Shown: positions 35,665 through 47,439 of the stretch, one piece after another
How the letters are laid out: each line of letters begins with the position of its first letter
How positions within the stretch are numbered: position 1 is the first letter of the stretch
NCBI GenBank assembly: GCA_014904845.1
Contig: MU119240.1
Span: 124,001 to 188,000, forward strand
From: Acephala macrosclerotiorum
Lineage: Eukaryota > Ascomycota > Leotiomycetes > Helotiales > Mollisiaceae
Direction of reading: 5' to 3'
Length of the DNA stretch: 64,000 bases
Program-made: the position numbers and the translations under genes
The notes under the pieces: generated by a model
Database searches by the model: none
Told to the model about the DNA's origin: nothing
The model's input: the letters and a program-made list of their open reading frames with translations, nothing else

Positions 35665-37965
35665 CTACTCGTCATCTTCCTCGTCTTCGAACCCGGCCTC
35701 GGAATCATCGTCGACGTCTTCCATCTCCTCATCACTGACGTCCGCTTCCTTCTCCTTCTCTCGATCCTGTTTTCTCTTTCTCTCTTCTTCTCTCCTGCCT
35801 TGTTCCAATAACTTAGCCTTCTCTTCTCTCTGCTTTCTCTGTCCGACGACAAATGCACCCAGAGGTGTCTTCTCCCATTCGAATCCTTTCAGAAATCCAT
35901 CGACGCCAGCTCTGTTATTTGGCGCAAAGTCGACCTTGGCCCTTCGTTCCTCAATCCATTTGCTGTTCGCCTCCAGCTTCTGAACTAGTAAGAACAAGGC
36001 TGAATTGATCTTGTTGTTCTTGTTGCCTGAAGTCTTGTTGTTGGCATCCTTCAGCCATCGCTTCAGCATGACAATGACAGGTAGAGCCAATTCTGGGAAG
36101 GCGATACTGATTGACCAGAGGACAAAAAACTCTGACAACAATTCTGCCACTTGCTCGCCGACACCATCTTGGTAGACTCGTGTCCGTAGATATGACTTCT
36201 GGGCTTTATAGTTCGAAGCAAAATCGAGGCTCTTCAATGTGCTGGGTTTCGGTGGTTTCTTCATCTCAGCCGAGTTCAGGACCTCCAATAATGCTGCTGC
36301 CAAGGGTATGTATGTGCCAGTGGCTCGAGAGAGGCGGAGGAGGGACCGCATCATGTGGAATCGGAGAGGGAAATAAGTCGAGGTAGGGATGAGGCGCATG
36401 GCGCCTAGAGTAACTTGCACTAATGGGTAGATGAGAGGTCGTAATTCTGACTCTTTGCCGCTCTCTGCTTCCCTAATTGGATTACAATGCTCCGACAACA
36501 CGCAAGACCAGAAGTCCAAAGAGTGTACATATTGCCAATTGTAAATTGTCTTGTACGACTCCTTTTGGTTGTTGGTGATGCTGCTTCGAAGATGAATAGC
36601 AAGTTGGCGGATGAACGTAAATCCAGTGGTGTAGCCGACGCCTTGATCAATCCCCCAAAGCTCGGCCGCAGAGTTCTTCATCAAGTTGATACCTTGAATA
36701 GTATGTATCGTCGTGCTTCGGCTGCCTTTTACCAATCCTTGATAGACAGTCTTTAACACTGCCTCTCGAAGTCCCGGATCTCCTATGACTGCTAAACGTC
36801 GGACGACGAGAAATGCTGTTATGCGGGTCGCCTCGGTACTCGAAGGATCTGCCCAAATGTCTACCACGGTTTTGACAAGAGTTTTCAAAATCTTCTTGAA
36901 CGAGAGCAGATACGGAAGTAATGGGGTGAGAGAGGACAGAGTGATTTTGAGGGTCGGTGCATCAGAAAGAGATGTGAGAAGATGGAGGACAGCGGTCGAA
37001 TGCGATTTGAGGAGGGCAGAAAGAGTCTTGAACTTCTTCGAGTCGGTGGATACTCGAACCTTCCCAGAAGCTGACTCCTTCACAGGTAAATGATGGTTCA
37101 GGACCTCTGGAACATGCTTCAGTGTCGTGAGAAGTAAGTCGTGGTAGACTTCCGGATTCGAAATCGAATACTTGTAGTCCTTCCCTTCATCCTCATTGAT
37201 ATGCGCAGCTGCTCTGAACGCAAGAACAACTTGTCGCATAGCCCGCAGGGATTGCTGTTCCGTCATAGCCTTTGTCCATTTCGAGACCATAGACTTTGTG
37301 ACCTCAGATGCATCGTCCTCTTCTTCTTCTAAAGCTTCTTCTTCCTCGACTTGAGATTTCTTGGCCTTCTTTTGCTTCTTCTTGGGCTGTTCCTCGGTAT
37401 CACTTCCACTTAATCCGTCAACCTCCGCCAAATCTGCATCTTCGTCAAAATCGAGAGCTTCCGGGTCGTTCTCTTTCAAGTATTTGTAGAATTCGGGATC
37501 CTTTTCTGCCAGTGCATCCATAGCTCCTTTGGTCATGCCAATGTCGTCTTCGGCATCGCCATCTTCCTCACTGTCGCTTAGGACTGGCGCTTCTTCAAAG
37601 GAAGCTTCCGACGAGTCGTCCTCAACCTCCTCTTCTGGTTCTGATCTCTTCCTCTTTCCCAGTTTCTCGGGCACGCCTTTCTTCGACTTCTTCACAAACT
37701 CCTCTGGGATCTCAAATCCGCCTTGGAAAAAGTCGTCCACATTCATCTTTCCAAATACATCTTCCTTCGCAGAGCTCCTGGCCTTTAGATCTGCCTCCCC
37801 ATCTTTTCCGCCCATGAACTCTGCATCTTTCGCATTTCGTGCCTGTCGCTTGGCCTTGACCTGCTGTCGCTGCTTGATCTTCGCGCCTGCTTTCCTCTTC
37901 TCAAGCGTATCCTTTAAATGGTTCTTCTCGAACTTGCGAGTCGCCTTCTTCGAATTCTTCGCCAT
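35665..37965 (-). CDS. NOC2: Nucleolar complex protein 2 (60S pre-ribosome assembly/export)
   Basis: Noc2 pairs with Noc1/Mak21 and then Noc3 to carry pre-60S particles from nucleolus to nucleoplasm. A single exon encodes 766 aa. The N-terminus is highly basic (KRKAGAKIKQRQQVKAKRQA, nucleolar localisation), followed by acidic tracts (EEEVEDDSSE, EEEEALEEEEDD). The conserved Noc2 core starts near residue 230 (SKWTKAMTEQQSLRAMRQVV, FRAAAHI) and continues through SSTYFPLRFHMMRSLLRLSR, TGTYIPLAA and FPELALPVIVMLKRWLKD. The C-terminal tail is Lys/Glu-rich coiled coil (EEKAKLLEQGRREEERKRKQ) ending in acidic residues. Length matches the family. The gene is head-to-head with VPS28, 200 bp apart. Confidence 0.95.
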   Translation of the reverse strand: MAKNSKKATRKFEKNHLKDTLEKRKAGAKIKQRQQVKAKRQARNAKDAEFMGGKDGEADLKARSSAKEDVFGKMNVDDFFQGGFEIPEEFVKKSKKGVPEKLGKRKRSEPEEEVEDDSSEASFEEAPVLSDSEEDGDAEDDIGMTKGAMDALAEKDPEFYKYLKENDPEALDFDEDADLAEVDGLSGSDTEEQPKKKQKKAKKSQVEEEEALEEEEDDASEVTKSMVSKWTKAMTEQQSLRAMRQVVLAFRAAAHINEDEGKDYKYSISNPEVYHDLLLTTLKHVPEVLNHHLPVKESASGKVRVSTDSKKFKTLSALLKSHSTAVLHLLTSLSDAPTLKITLSSLTPLLPYLLSFKKILKTLVKTVVDIWADPSSTEATRITAFLVVRRLAVIGDPGLREAVLKTVYQGLVKGSRSTTIHTIQGINLMKNSAAELWGIDQGVGYTTGFTFIRQLAIHLRSSITNNQKESYKTIYNWQYVHSLDFWSCVLSEHCNPIREAESGKESELRPLIYPLVQVTLGAMRLIPTSTYFPLRFHMMRSLLRLSRATGTYIPLAAALLEVLNSAEMKKPPKPSTLKSLDFASNYKAQKSYLRTRVYQDGVGEQVAELLSEFFVLWSISIAFPELALPVIVMLKRWLKDANNKTSGNKNNKINSALFLLVQKLEANSKWIEERRAKVDFAPNNRAGVDGFLKGFEWEKTPLGAFVVGQRKQREEKAKLLEQGRREEERKRKQDREKEKEADVSDEEMEDVDDDSEAGFEDEEDDE

Positions 37966-38165
37966 TGTAATTGTCTCGAGGCGGTGACCGCAACTATGGT
38001 TTCGAGGTTTATCGCATCAAAAAGTTCGATTATCAGAACTTTTTAGGTGGGTCTGCTTGAGCTAGGCCCTCATTCGGCATGCGGTGAAGCTAACGCGGCA
38101 GTATTTCAACCCCACCAAAGTCTAGGCAATCAACGAACTTCTAATATTCGACTCAAATCCAGACA
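37966..38165. promoter_or_regulatory. Shared divergent promoter of NOC2 and VPS28
   Basis: Only 200 bp separate the two start codons, so the two housekeeping genes must share a bidirectional promoter. No TATA box is evident. A CT/GA-rich stretch next to NOC2 is visible. Confidence 0.6.
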
Positions 38166-38962
38166 ATGTATCAACCTCGACAGGCGTATGCGCCTACTCC
38201 TCATAGCTATGTCCCAAGTACTATCTCGGCAACGATCAATCTTGATGAAGTACTTTTTCTCATCCTGGGAGTTGGAACAAAGCTAACGAAATAAGGAAGT
38301 CAAGCTTGCGGAGACCAGAGTGGAGCGAGATCTCCAAGACTCACTCGCAGAAGTCTTCAGCATCATAATCACTCTAGACGAACTCGAGAAAGCCTACCTC
38401 AAAGATGCCATCTCCGAAGCAGATTATACCGAGATATGCGGGAGGTTGTTAAACCAGTACAAAGCTATCCTGACAGATGATGGTGTTTCTCGAGCATTTG
38501 TTGATCTTGATACCTTCAAGACCGAATGGGATGTACGTATCGTCTTGTTGGATGAATTTTCAAGTCTGACTCGAGTAGATGGAAGTTCCTCGGGCAACGG
38601 AACGGATACGAATAGGTCTTCCCAGCACAGTCACCGCACCGTCTATCAATGCACCAGCAAACAATAACGGAGGCTCCAACGGAACCTTGATTCTAGAGGC
38701 TACGCAAGACTTCATCACATTCCTAGATGCCCTTAAGCTTGGGCTACTTGCAAAGGACCAACTACATCCACTTCTTTCGGATGTGATCCAAAGCGTCAAC
38801 AAGGTTACAGATAGAGATTTCGACGGCAGAGGGAAGATCGTGCAGTGGTTGATTGCTCTAAATCAGATGAAGGCTACAGAGGAAGTCAGTGAAGATCAAG
38901 CAAGAGAGCTGGAGTTGGACATGAATGCAGCGTATCAAGGATTCAAGGCAACACTGAAGTAG
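38166..38962 (+). CDS. VPS28: ESCRT-I subunit Vps28
   Basis: Vps28 is part of ESCRT-I, which sorts ubiquitinated cargo into multivesicular bodies; its C-terminal domain recruits ESCRT-II/III. Exons 38166-38249, 38296-38532 and 38579-38962 splice in frame to 234 aa, close to yeast (242). The first exon gives the typical leader YAPTPHSYVP followed by ATINLDE, and the junction creates NLDEEVKLAETRVERDLQDS. The N-terminal helical domain includes SLAEVFSIIITLDELEKAYL and YKAILTDDG. The C-terminal four-helix domain includes ATQDFITFLDALKLGLLAKD, LHPLLSDVI and KIVQWLIALNQMKATEE. It is tail-to-tail with MDM12 (121 bp between stops). Confidence 0.96.
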
Positions 38963-39083
38963 GGTCTTTTCTAAAGGTATTACTATCATTCGGGAATTTA
39001 TGCATAGCGTTGGAGTTGCGGACTTGGAAGCTTTTGTTTTGAGCCTAGTATATGCTAGTGGCAGAGCATACCTTAGCTCGAGC

Positions 39084-40322
39084 CTAAACCAAGAATGTCC
39101 AGAAACTTGGATATACGAACTCGTCCTCAAAGATCCTCCTCACTTGCTCGAGTACGAACTTTTCCACTTTGCCAACATTTTTAAGGACCTGCTTGCCATT
39201 TTCCCTCTGCCCTATCTCACTCTCGACCTTGATCTCGTGTAGAAGCCCACCCATCTTCATGCCAGAATGATGTTCTGCTTCGTCTTCGGCTCCAATAGCT
39301 GCATATGCGTCTTCTGGTGAGAGGAAACAGAAATGTGCCCTTTTCCTGATATATGCCAAGACTGCAACTCCATCAAAGGACAAACCCGTGATGTTCAGCT
39401 TAACAGGTATGCCCACAAAGCTTGGCATGGGATAGTCGAGTAGGATCTCAGCTGTGAGGGAAAGCTTGACATCTCCGGCATAGCGCACTCGGAAGACGGT
39501 TTGGAGGTCTTCGACTCGAGATTCTCGGAATCGTCGAGGCGGTGATGTGGGCTCTTCCTCAATGGGTGGCTCAACGAATCCCTCACTGGTCTGAGGTCTC
39601 GTTGTCGAATTTGATGTTGCTAATGTAGAGACACTGGCTTTCTCTCGTAGGGCCCTCGCGGCAGCATCAGCTGTGGGTGGAGGAGATAGAGAGCTTCCGC
39701 TCGGGGTGTGGCGATGACCCGGCCTGTTCGAGGAGGGAAGATTAGTGTAATCCGGCCAACCGTTGGGGTAATGTGCACCGGCGACGGCTGCTAAAGGTGT
39801 TTGTGTACCGGAAAGTCCTGTTGCTAACTGGGAATGAAAGTAATGAAGGTTTGATGTCCCACCCGGTATCCCCGGGGTGCTTACGCCTAGAAATGGACTC
39901 CCGACATCACCTGGGAACTGCATTGATCTCATACCGGGCATCCTTGTATCAATATATGCAGGAGGATACGTGCTTTGTGACGAACTATTCGTTCTCTCGA
40001 CCCGATCGAGCCTTCTCCTTTCTCGTAAAGTCTCGTGGTCCGTGTTCTTTTTCCAATCTTCGTCAGGCTCTTCTTCTTCTCCGTCCTCTCCATAATCATC
40101 CTCGGTCTCTTCGTAGAAGTCTGGTAGAGGATCACATATATCCTTGATCTCGATTTCCGGAGCTATAGACCCAAATGCAAATTCGTGTACCTTGACGCTC
40201 TTGATGAAACGTGGCAGCGGCACGGTCTGGAATTTGTCATGAACAAAGTCTCGAATCCTCTCAGCCAACGCAGTCCCATCAGGCCCCGTCGTAAGAACTT
40301 CCCAATTGAGGTCGACAGACAT
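39084..40322 (-). CDS. MDM12: ERMES subunit Mdm12
   Basis: Mdm12 is the soluble SMP-domain subunit of the ER-mitochondria encounter structure, binding Mmm1 and shuttling phospholipids. A single exon gives 412 aa. The N-terminus [38 protein letters not shown] and [18 protein letters not shown] are diagnostic. A long acidic/Ser/Pro-rich insertion follows (about 85-250), as in other Pezizomycotina. The SMP fold then resumes with [40 protein letters not shown] and [15 protein letters not shown], and ends with [20 protein letters not shown]. Residues before the stop (SFWTFLV) are normal for the family. Confidence 0.96.
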   Translation of the reverse strand: MSVDLNWEVLTTGPDGTALAERIRDFVHDKFQTVPLPRFIKSVKVHEFAFGSIAPEIEIKDICDPLPDFYEETEDDYGEDGEEEEPDEDWKKNTDHETLRERRRLDRVERTNSSSQSTYPPAYIDTRMPGMRSMQFPGDVGSPFLGVSTPGIPGGTSNLHYFHSQLATGLSGTQTPLAAVAGAHYPNGWPDYTNLPSSNRPGHRHTPSGSSLSPPPTADAAARALREKASVSTLATSNSTTRPQTSEGFVEPPIEEEPTSPPRRFRESRVEDLQTVFRVRYAGDVKLSLTAEILLDYPMPSFVGIPVKLNITGLSFDGVAVLAYIRKRAHFCFLSPEDAYAAIGAEDEAEHHSGMKMGGLLHEIKVESEIGQRENGKQVLKNVGKVEKFVLEQVRRIFEDEFVYPSFWTFLV

Positions 40323-43300
40323 CTGGAGCTAGGTGAATTTCATGGGAAGACTTGTGAAAACGGGAAATGTCGGTATGGTGAGGAGGCTTCGTTGAGAGGG
40401 CAGCATTTCACTCCTTGACAGACTTCGTTGAGAAGATACTGACGTAGGAGGACGATAAACACGGTCTCAACGATATTTCTGTCGAATGACGGACATATGT
40501 GGATAAATTTCATAGAGTGTCTTGGGATACGTGATCACAGCGGGCCGTCGTTGTCGTCGAGCTTTTGTTCGCTAAAAGCAGCAGCCATCATATTAAAGCA
40601 GCATGATTTTTGGCAATGTCGTCCTCTATTTTCCTCGCAAGCCCAACAACTAGGACCTGTTCTCAACTCCATCAAATACCGTTGCAAGGGAAAGAAATCA
40701 TCTCGTATCTCGTATCTCGCAACTCTCAAATCGAGACTTCCATGTTTGGTTCTCTCTTCGAAATATTTCATTGGTTAACTTTCAGTAGTACCTGCCGATT
40801 GCTCCGGACATTGTCATTGCCTCCTCATTTGCGACTGGACGAGAGCTCGGATATTCAGTTAGAGGATCAGTTACCTCAACCATACATCTAGGCGCTTTTA
40901 CGCCTTTGCCGTTGTGGTGCAAGGGGTATTCTGCAGCCACACGCCGGTTGGTGTCACGGTGCGCGACTTGCTCTTCAAAAGCATCGAGTAATCGACGTAT
41001 TATTGCCGCCTGATTGCCGCCTGAAGGTAGAAACGCTTCGGTTCCTACCCGCTGCAGGTTTGACAGCGCATGTTATATTCACTTGGATTTGGAAGATGGA
41101 CGACCTGAAATGGAAGCCTATACGAGGCATTGCATCTACTACAGAGAGCGATCTAGGCTCACTCCTCATTCTACGACGATTTCCGAGGCCAACTTCGATC
41201 ATCCACCCCCCCGAACAGAGGTTGCGCGTAAGAACCTCACCCGTCTTGCTTTGGGCCCCGCAGAGTCACCTCCATTTGCCACTATCTTCGATGCCCGCAA
41301 GAAACCCAACATTTAGTGGCTGTCTGACTCAGGACTCGAAGATTTATGTTCTTTTCCAACACTTAGTGGCTTCTCTTCGAAAATCATCAACCCACCACAT
41401 GTGATGGAGTTTGGGCTCGGTCTCTAGGCATCTTCATGATGTCCCTTGTCGACAATCTGCAAAGGTCGTCGAAATGGGAATCATTCCCTTTCACGCCCAA
41501 CAATCATGGCATCACCTCAATAATCACATGATTGTAGCTTGCTGCATGCAACTGCAGCAAGGGTAATTCCCTGAGAATTGACCGCAACGCCTCGTTCTGG
41601 TAAATGGACTTCCATTCTTAAAGTGGCTGCATTCGCAGTTCCAACACGCCAACACGACGTTGGTCACGGCGGTCGCCCAGAAGGTTACCATGTATTAGCC
41701 GTACCACGGCTGGCCCTTCTGCGGCGAGAGCGGGCCTGCCCGTCAGCCCGTCCGATGCTGCAGATTCGCGGCGTTCGATGATTACGAACTATTGGGCTCG
41801 ACCCCACAGTCATCTGCAAGATCCATCCTGGCAGCTTCTCTCGGACGACCCTCCAGAAAATAGTGTTGATCTTGGCCTGGGTGTGAGGGTGTGTGAAGGC
41901 CCTTCTCTAGCAATTGTCGTTGGTGTCTAATCTTGTAAGCTTGGCCTTGAGCAGGAAAAACGGTGTCGGCATATGGTGCACAATTCTGGGCTGCGCAGTT
42001 TTGAGCGTCACAGGAACGCACTAGCCGCAAGTTGTTGTTGATCTCGCTGATATTCTGACTGAACGGGAGAGGAATTTACGCCTTTCAGGCCCTGCCATTA
42101 CAACGACTTCCTCCACTCCAAGATTCCAACCCAAGAACTTCAATGAGATGCTCATTTCCGCAATCAACCCTGGTAGCTCTTGCAACAACAATAACCCAAC
42201 CTGCGCAGATCCTCTCAACTTTTCCCCATAGCCTTAAACTCCGGCGAACGCTCAAAGTCCAGATACAATCGAGCATGCATGATATGCTAATGTACTGTCA
42301 GATGAGGCCATACGTCTGATTATAAGACATGGACTTTAGGAATAACGCTGAGCTTAATCCTCAGTCAATACGTCTTCCAAAAATTGGAAGTTACCTCGAC
42401 TTACAAGACTAACGTTGGCAATCTGGGCAGTCCCAGTCTTGTCGACTAGCACTTTCGCGCGGAGCTCCACGTGGGCATGGAAGAGAGGGGTCGGATTGGG
42501 CTCTCTTTGAGGAGCATTCCACAAAATTGGTCGTTCGATGACCACATTTGTAGTAGACTATGTACCAAGTGCACATCTTGATGGCTAGTTGAATCTCGAC
42601 GGGCTGTTGAGCAACAAGAATCCAAGATTCCTTGAGTTTTCAGACGTGAAATTCAGTCGACCTATATTAGAGACTCAGTCAACACTATCCAGAATAGTTT
42701 AATACTAAGATATAAATTCCGCCAGCCAGAGCTTGAGATGAAGGCATGTAGCTTACGGAATGCGGCCCTCAATGATCAAGAAGAAGCTATGCTTTCAAAT
42801 TCGAATCACCACTGGCGGGTTTGAGAAGTCAAAATTGATGGAGGCAAAGCACAACGCTGCGATCTGGTGGACGTCTTGGTGATCGATATTTGGGCTTTCA
42901 AAAAGTCATCAGCGTCGGCAAGGTGCTTTATAGTCCGTCACACCATTCCGAGTAGTTAGATTGGATGTTGTTGTTTGCCATCCCCATGGGATGTAGCAAC
43001 ACGGGCGACACTTGTGAGGAGCAAATCCTGCCGACCTCTGTTATGTGTGTTGTTGGTCGTTTGCTCCCGTACGAAAGTTCGAAAGTGGATGTGATAGTAG
43101 AAGTTGGACTTTTGAGCTGCAGAGAAATATCAGACAAGGCTGTCCCAGAAACTAACACGCCTCCATCTTAGGCAGGCTCATGAGCACAAAATGGAAGGTC
43201 TGACAGGGAAGATCCTCAATAATGCCGACAAGGTTTGCAGCGTCATTGCGAAAGCTCACATGGGCGCGACTGGTATGAGATTGGTGCTTCAGAGGGAGGT

Positions 43301-46300
43301 GCCAGAGAGGAGGAACAATGATCCACAAGTGGTGGGGAGCCTGTCGTTGGGCCTTCGACGGGGTCCAGGGGGGCCTACGGCGCCGGGATCAAAGCCTAGA
43401 GAGATCCTACCCCCAGCTCCAACTAGGGGCAAGCGCACGCCGTGGCGATAGGGCCCTACTGTTGCGTGTAAGATAGACTGCACCAAATTGTCGCTTCGCC
43501 AAGTCGACATTAGGCAAATGCAAGGAGATCACAGCCAGTGCGCGACGGCTTCCCATGAATGGCGACATTCCGATTCGAGGTCGCGGCTCACAGCATGCCC
43601 TACAGCTCCGTCGGCTAGGGCGCCATGTGCCAGAGAGACCTGCGCCTTGATCTCAGCATATATTATCAGAAATGTGCCACGCTGCCCGCGCGCCCGCCCG
43701 CCAGCTATACCAGGTGTTCGTGCTGTCTTCGAGAAGCTGGGCTGAAGATTGCGGTGCGGCCTCCAGCTGCGGCGAGGCACCGGCAGACGTTGCAGTTACG
43801 ATTTGTGTTAGCCGTGAGGCGCTGCAGCGCATGCCGTGCCAACGGCAGCTTCTCCTGACGACGCCCCCAACTCTTCGTCCGTCCAACCAGCTCCCCCTTC
43901 TCGCCAACGTCGACTGCCGTAATTAGCGAGAAGACCAACCATCAGCCGCGACGGCTCTCGGAGGTCGTGCAACTCGAGTATTCGGCATACGTAGCCGGCC
44001 GAGGAGCTGCGTGATCTCGGGAAAAGCCCCGCCATTGGCCCATTTCAGACGTTGCATGCACTCTTGCGGCGACTCTTGTGTTGTCTCGACGAGTTACCGC
44101 TAGTTGTTTTCAGTCAGAACCCGCGCCTTATCTACGGGCCTTGAATCTCCACACGCGATGAGAAGCTTTTCCCTTGCCCAGGCGGTCCAACATCCTCCAG
44201 CGCGGCTTGGACGGTGCACCAAAACGGTCTTGCCATTCTTCCTCCCGCATGAACCATTCATCCATCTGTGGGACAATGATGCACGGATCTACAGAGGCCG
44301 CTTCTTCGACTGCATCTCATGTTCGCCTTACCAGAGGCAAAGGTTCTACAATTACAGAATGGAGCTGGAGAGCCACTCGCAAGAATTGCGATGCGAATGA
44401 ACGAAGGACGAAGTCACCTTAAAACCAGCAGATATTGACCCACTCTCCCGCCGCTCTCCCACTTTTGCACTTATGGCAATCCCTTCCTCCATGTGGTAGA
44501 GTTCAAGGGTCTGCGACGGCCGCGAGCCTTGGATCATGGATGTCCATGGTTCGAACAGAAAGTCGAGTAATCTAATTAATTTGCTGAAGGAAGCACAAGA
44601 CCTGAATCTGCAGGGCCCCGATGTCATGTTCTTTTGGCAACGGCTATGTGCAAACTTGTCAGCTGCATGATCTGAGATTCGATATTTCCACTTTCTCCAG
44701 GGCAGAGTACAGAGTGTGACTGCATTTTATACCAATCGAGCCATCCAGTATTAGCTACATCCGCGGCCACATCTCAAACGGCCCATGAACCCGTCAATCA
44801 GCAATCGCTATCGATAAGGAAAATGTGATGGGGAAATCCTTTCTACCACAGGTGCCAAGATCGTCTAGCGAATTGTAACGGTACAATAACCGCCATCGAA
44901 ACAGGGGCGGCAGAATTTTCACTCGTGCCCTGGTCGGGAATTTTTGTCACGACGCGTTAAACTCGAGCTGGTCCTTGAGTTCGGAAGGTCATTTTAACTA
45001 ACTTGACAGATGGCCAGAAATCGAAGCAGGCCACGAAGAAATGTGACAGACCGCATACAGATGTGGGGTTTCTCTATCTCAAACGACGTATCCTGGCCAA
45101 TGGCCCTAGATTGCACCTCATATTGATCCGGACTCCGAACATATCGATATCATGTTTTGAGCAGCGTCCTCATCCAACGGTCCAACGTCACCCATGGCCC
45201 AGACCCCAGACAATAGTACTGCATGAACGGCTTCGAACCTTAAAGATAGTCCAATGCACGGATCTCAACGGTCAGATCACCAAAGGAGAGGTTCCTGATC
45301 GTCCAAGAACGACGTGCATAGCCGTATAGTACATTTTGAAGGAAGATATATCAACTCCCTGCATTTGTGCCTCACCCGTGCGGCCTGTGAGCGACTTAAC
45401 AAAACCGGCTCATCAGGTCATCGGACCGAAATTTCATGCAGGAGCAGAGCAATCCCGTGCATGAAGGCGTTGTTATATAGGTACTAGAGGTATTAAAAGG
45501 TGTATTTCTCCGAAATCCAACAGACGGAGGTCGAAGATCTGTGGCCCTCGAAGCCATCGGGAAAGGAGCCTGGGTTGGTGAACGGTCACGTGAGATACCC
45601 ACTGTCCACGACCACGAGGAGGAGTCCGTTAATGGCTCCCTGAAACCCTCTTCGGAGCTGATTCCGAACCTTATCTTCGACGAATCGACGATGGAAACTC
45701 CTGGGAGACGATCAAGCTGTCGATGAAGCTGCCTTGATGCCTGTCAAAACAGGTCTATTAACTTGCTCAAAGTGCGTTTCTGGTCGGTCTCAGACATACG
45801 GATTCTGTGACCTTTCCCAACCTCACACCAACTTCCAACTCATCACGGCTCACCAGCTTACGCAACCTGGTCAGAAAAGGGGTCTCTCACATTTCTATAC
45901 AGAAAACCGATATTTACCGAACCCCCTTTTACCTCGGTATCGAGAAGCGACCGAGAACTCCTCAACTGGCGAGCGAAGTCCAACACATCTCGGAAATTTG
46001 AGGCTTCACTTCTCCTCATTTACCCCGGATTTTCTTTGTCGGCAAGGGCCGCACCAGCGTCAACTGTCACAGGCCAAAGCCAGGAGAAACAACGTTAGTG
46101 GCATTATTGGTGGACTGATCAAGAGCGAACGGAAAGTAATATCGGACGAAACCGACGATGAATCCACGGCTGGTTTCGCCTTCCTCCGCATGATGCGATT
46201 TTTTCAGCTGGAGAAAATAGAAAATAGTCAGACAAACAGCTGATGAGGTTCGCAACAGGATCGAGAGGGCGGCTCATTTCTTTGCGTTGTTCACATTCCA

Positions 46301-47046
46301 CGCCGGCTAGAGATGGCCACTCTCGGGTCTGTGCCTGCCCCTCCAGCCCCTCGCCAAATGCTCAAACGAGGGGCCAGATTGGTGTGGGAGGCAACCCCAG
46401 GTGCTTCCGGCTTCTTTTCTTGAATTGTGGAGAAGCCGCCAATTGCGAGGCTCGATGCGCGATGGTACGGGCTCGAGGGGTGGTCGTCGAGCACTGTCAT
46501 TATCGTGGTGTATAAACTTCCATTGCCCCATTGGGAAATAGCTTCATCGTCGTCATAGTTGTTGTTTCTAGTCTCTTAAATATCTCCTTCTTTCTCGTTC
46601 TTTCTTGTTTGCTTCGCCGCGATTTTGGATTTTCAATCAGTGCCAGTTTTCATTACGCTTACGAATCTTTTCCTTTTCTGCGATCAGCCGACCAATCCGT
46701 CTGCCCCGTGCAGCAAAGCTCTGCATTACTCGCCCGCCCGCCCACCAACCCTCTATCGACGCCGAAGTTCCCCCCACGGCTAGCTGAGTTTTTGCGGAAC
46801 ACCATTGCAGGAATTCCAAGATAAAAAGGACCTTCCAATTGAAATTTTTTTCATCCTCCAACATCAACTTTTCATCACCCGAGCTTCCATCCTACAAACC
46901 TCTCCTGCGACCTGATCTTTTGTCTGGCCCACCTACCAAGGCCTCTCCATCTGCAAACAGCCAAAGTCTCTGCAGTCAGCAGATCTTTCTCCCACTTACG
47001 CGTTTGCAACACTCTCCACTCTATATCAAACAAAGGAACTCCAACA
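40323..47046. other. Long gene-free region upstream of a small conserved-looking gene
   Basis: About 6.7 kb with many short ORFs on both strands. None has recognisable motifs, coherent splicing or codon bias. The part from about 43.3 to 44.3 kb is locally GC-rich (cgcccgcccgcc). A cacgtg lies near 42468 and cacgtga near 45586. The last 500 bp are CT-rich with tttctttctcgttctttcttg near 46580, typical of a long fungal 5' leader. No tRNA, rRNA or transposon signature was found by eye. Confidence 0.5.
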
Positions 47047-47439
47047 ATGGCCGCTCCAACCTCCAACGTCGAAATCATCGCTATTGCCTTGAACGGCAGC
47101 GAGAACCTCGTCCCCGCCGCAGAAGAGCGTTCTCAGGTCGCCGTCCACCGATTCCTGTCTCTGGCCCCAACTACCTCTGCTTCCTACCCATCTACTCCCA
47201 AGTCACCAACTCTCAAGGCCGCACCTGTTCAAAAGCCTATTGTCGCAGCTCCTGCTGACGCAGCCGCTGAGCTCGCCACTCCGGCTCTTCCGACTGGTGT
47301 CGATGCTGAGCACAAGACGCGACGAAGCTCCAGCTTGAGCAGCAACGGGAGTTTGATGGCCAAGCGACGCTTCTTGAAGTTGGGACCTGTTCACTTCGGC
47401 GAGGGCGATGGGGACTGGAGCGAGGAGGTCGTTGTTTAG
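47047..47439 (+). CDS. Small Ala/Ser/Pro-rich conserved-looking protein
   Basis: A single-exon frame of 130 aa starting at caacaATGgcc. The first half is Ala/Pro/Thr-rich (ATPALPTGVDAEHKTR), then RRSSSLSSNGSLMAKR and RRFLKLGPVHFGEGDGDWSE, an ordered-looking C-terminal motif of the type I recall from small Pezizomycotina proteins of unknown function. RRSSSLSS is a good basophilic-kinase site by pattern. The long gene-free upstream region and CT-rich leader suggest a highly or developmentally regulated gene. Function unknown. Confidence 0.7.
   Translation: MAAPTSNVEIIAIALNGSENLVPAAEERSQVAVHRFLSLAPTTSASYPSTPKSPTLKAAPVQKPIVAAPADAAAELATPALPTGVDAEHKTRRSSSLSSNGSLMAKRRFLKLGPVHFGEGDGDWSEEVVV

Noticed and set aside
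40880..40990. Possible tRNA-like fold
   Set aside because: I could not identify a convincing T-loop (GGTTCRANYCC) with matching acceptor arms.
46531..46824. 97-codon plus-strand ORF before the small protein gene
   Set aside because: Lies in the CT-rich leader; hydrophobic only because of the pyrimidine tract, and in a different frame from the downstream gene.
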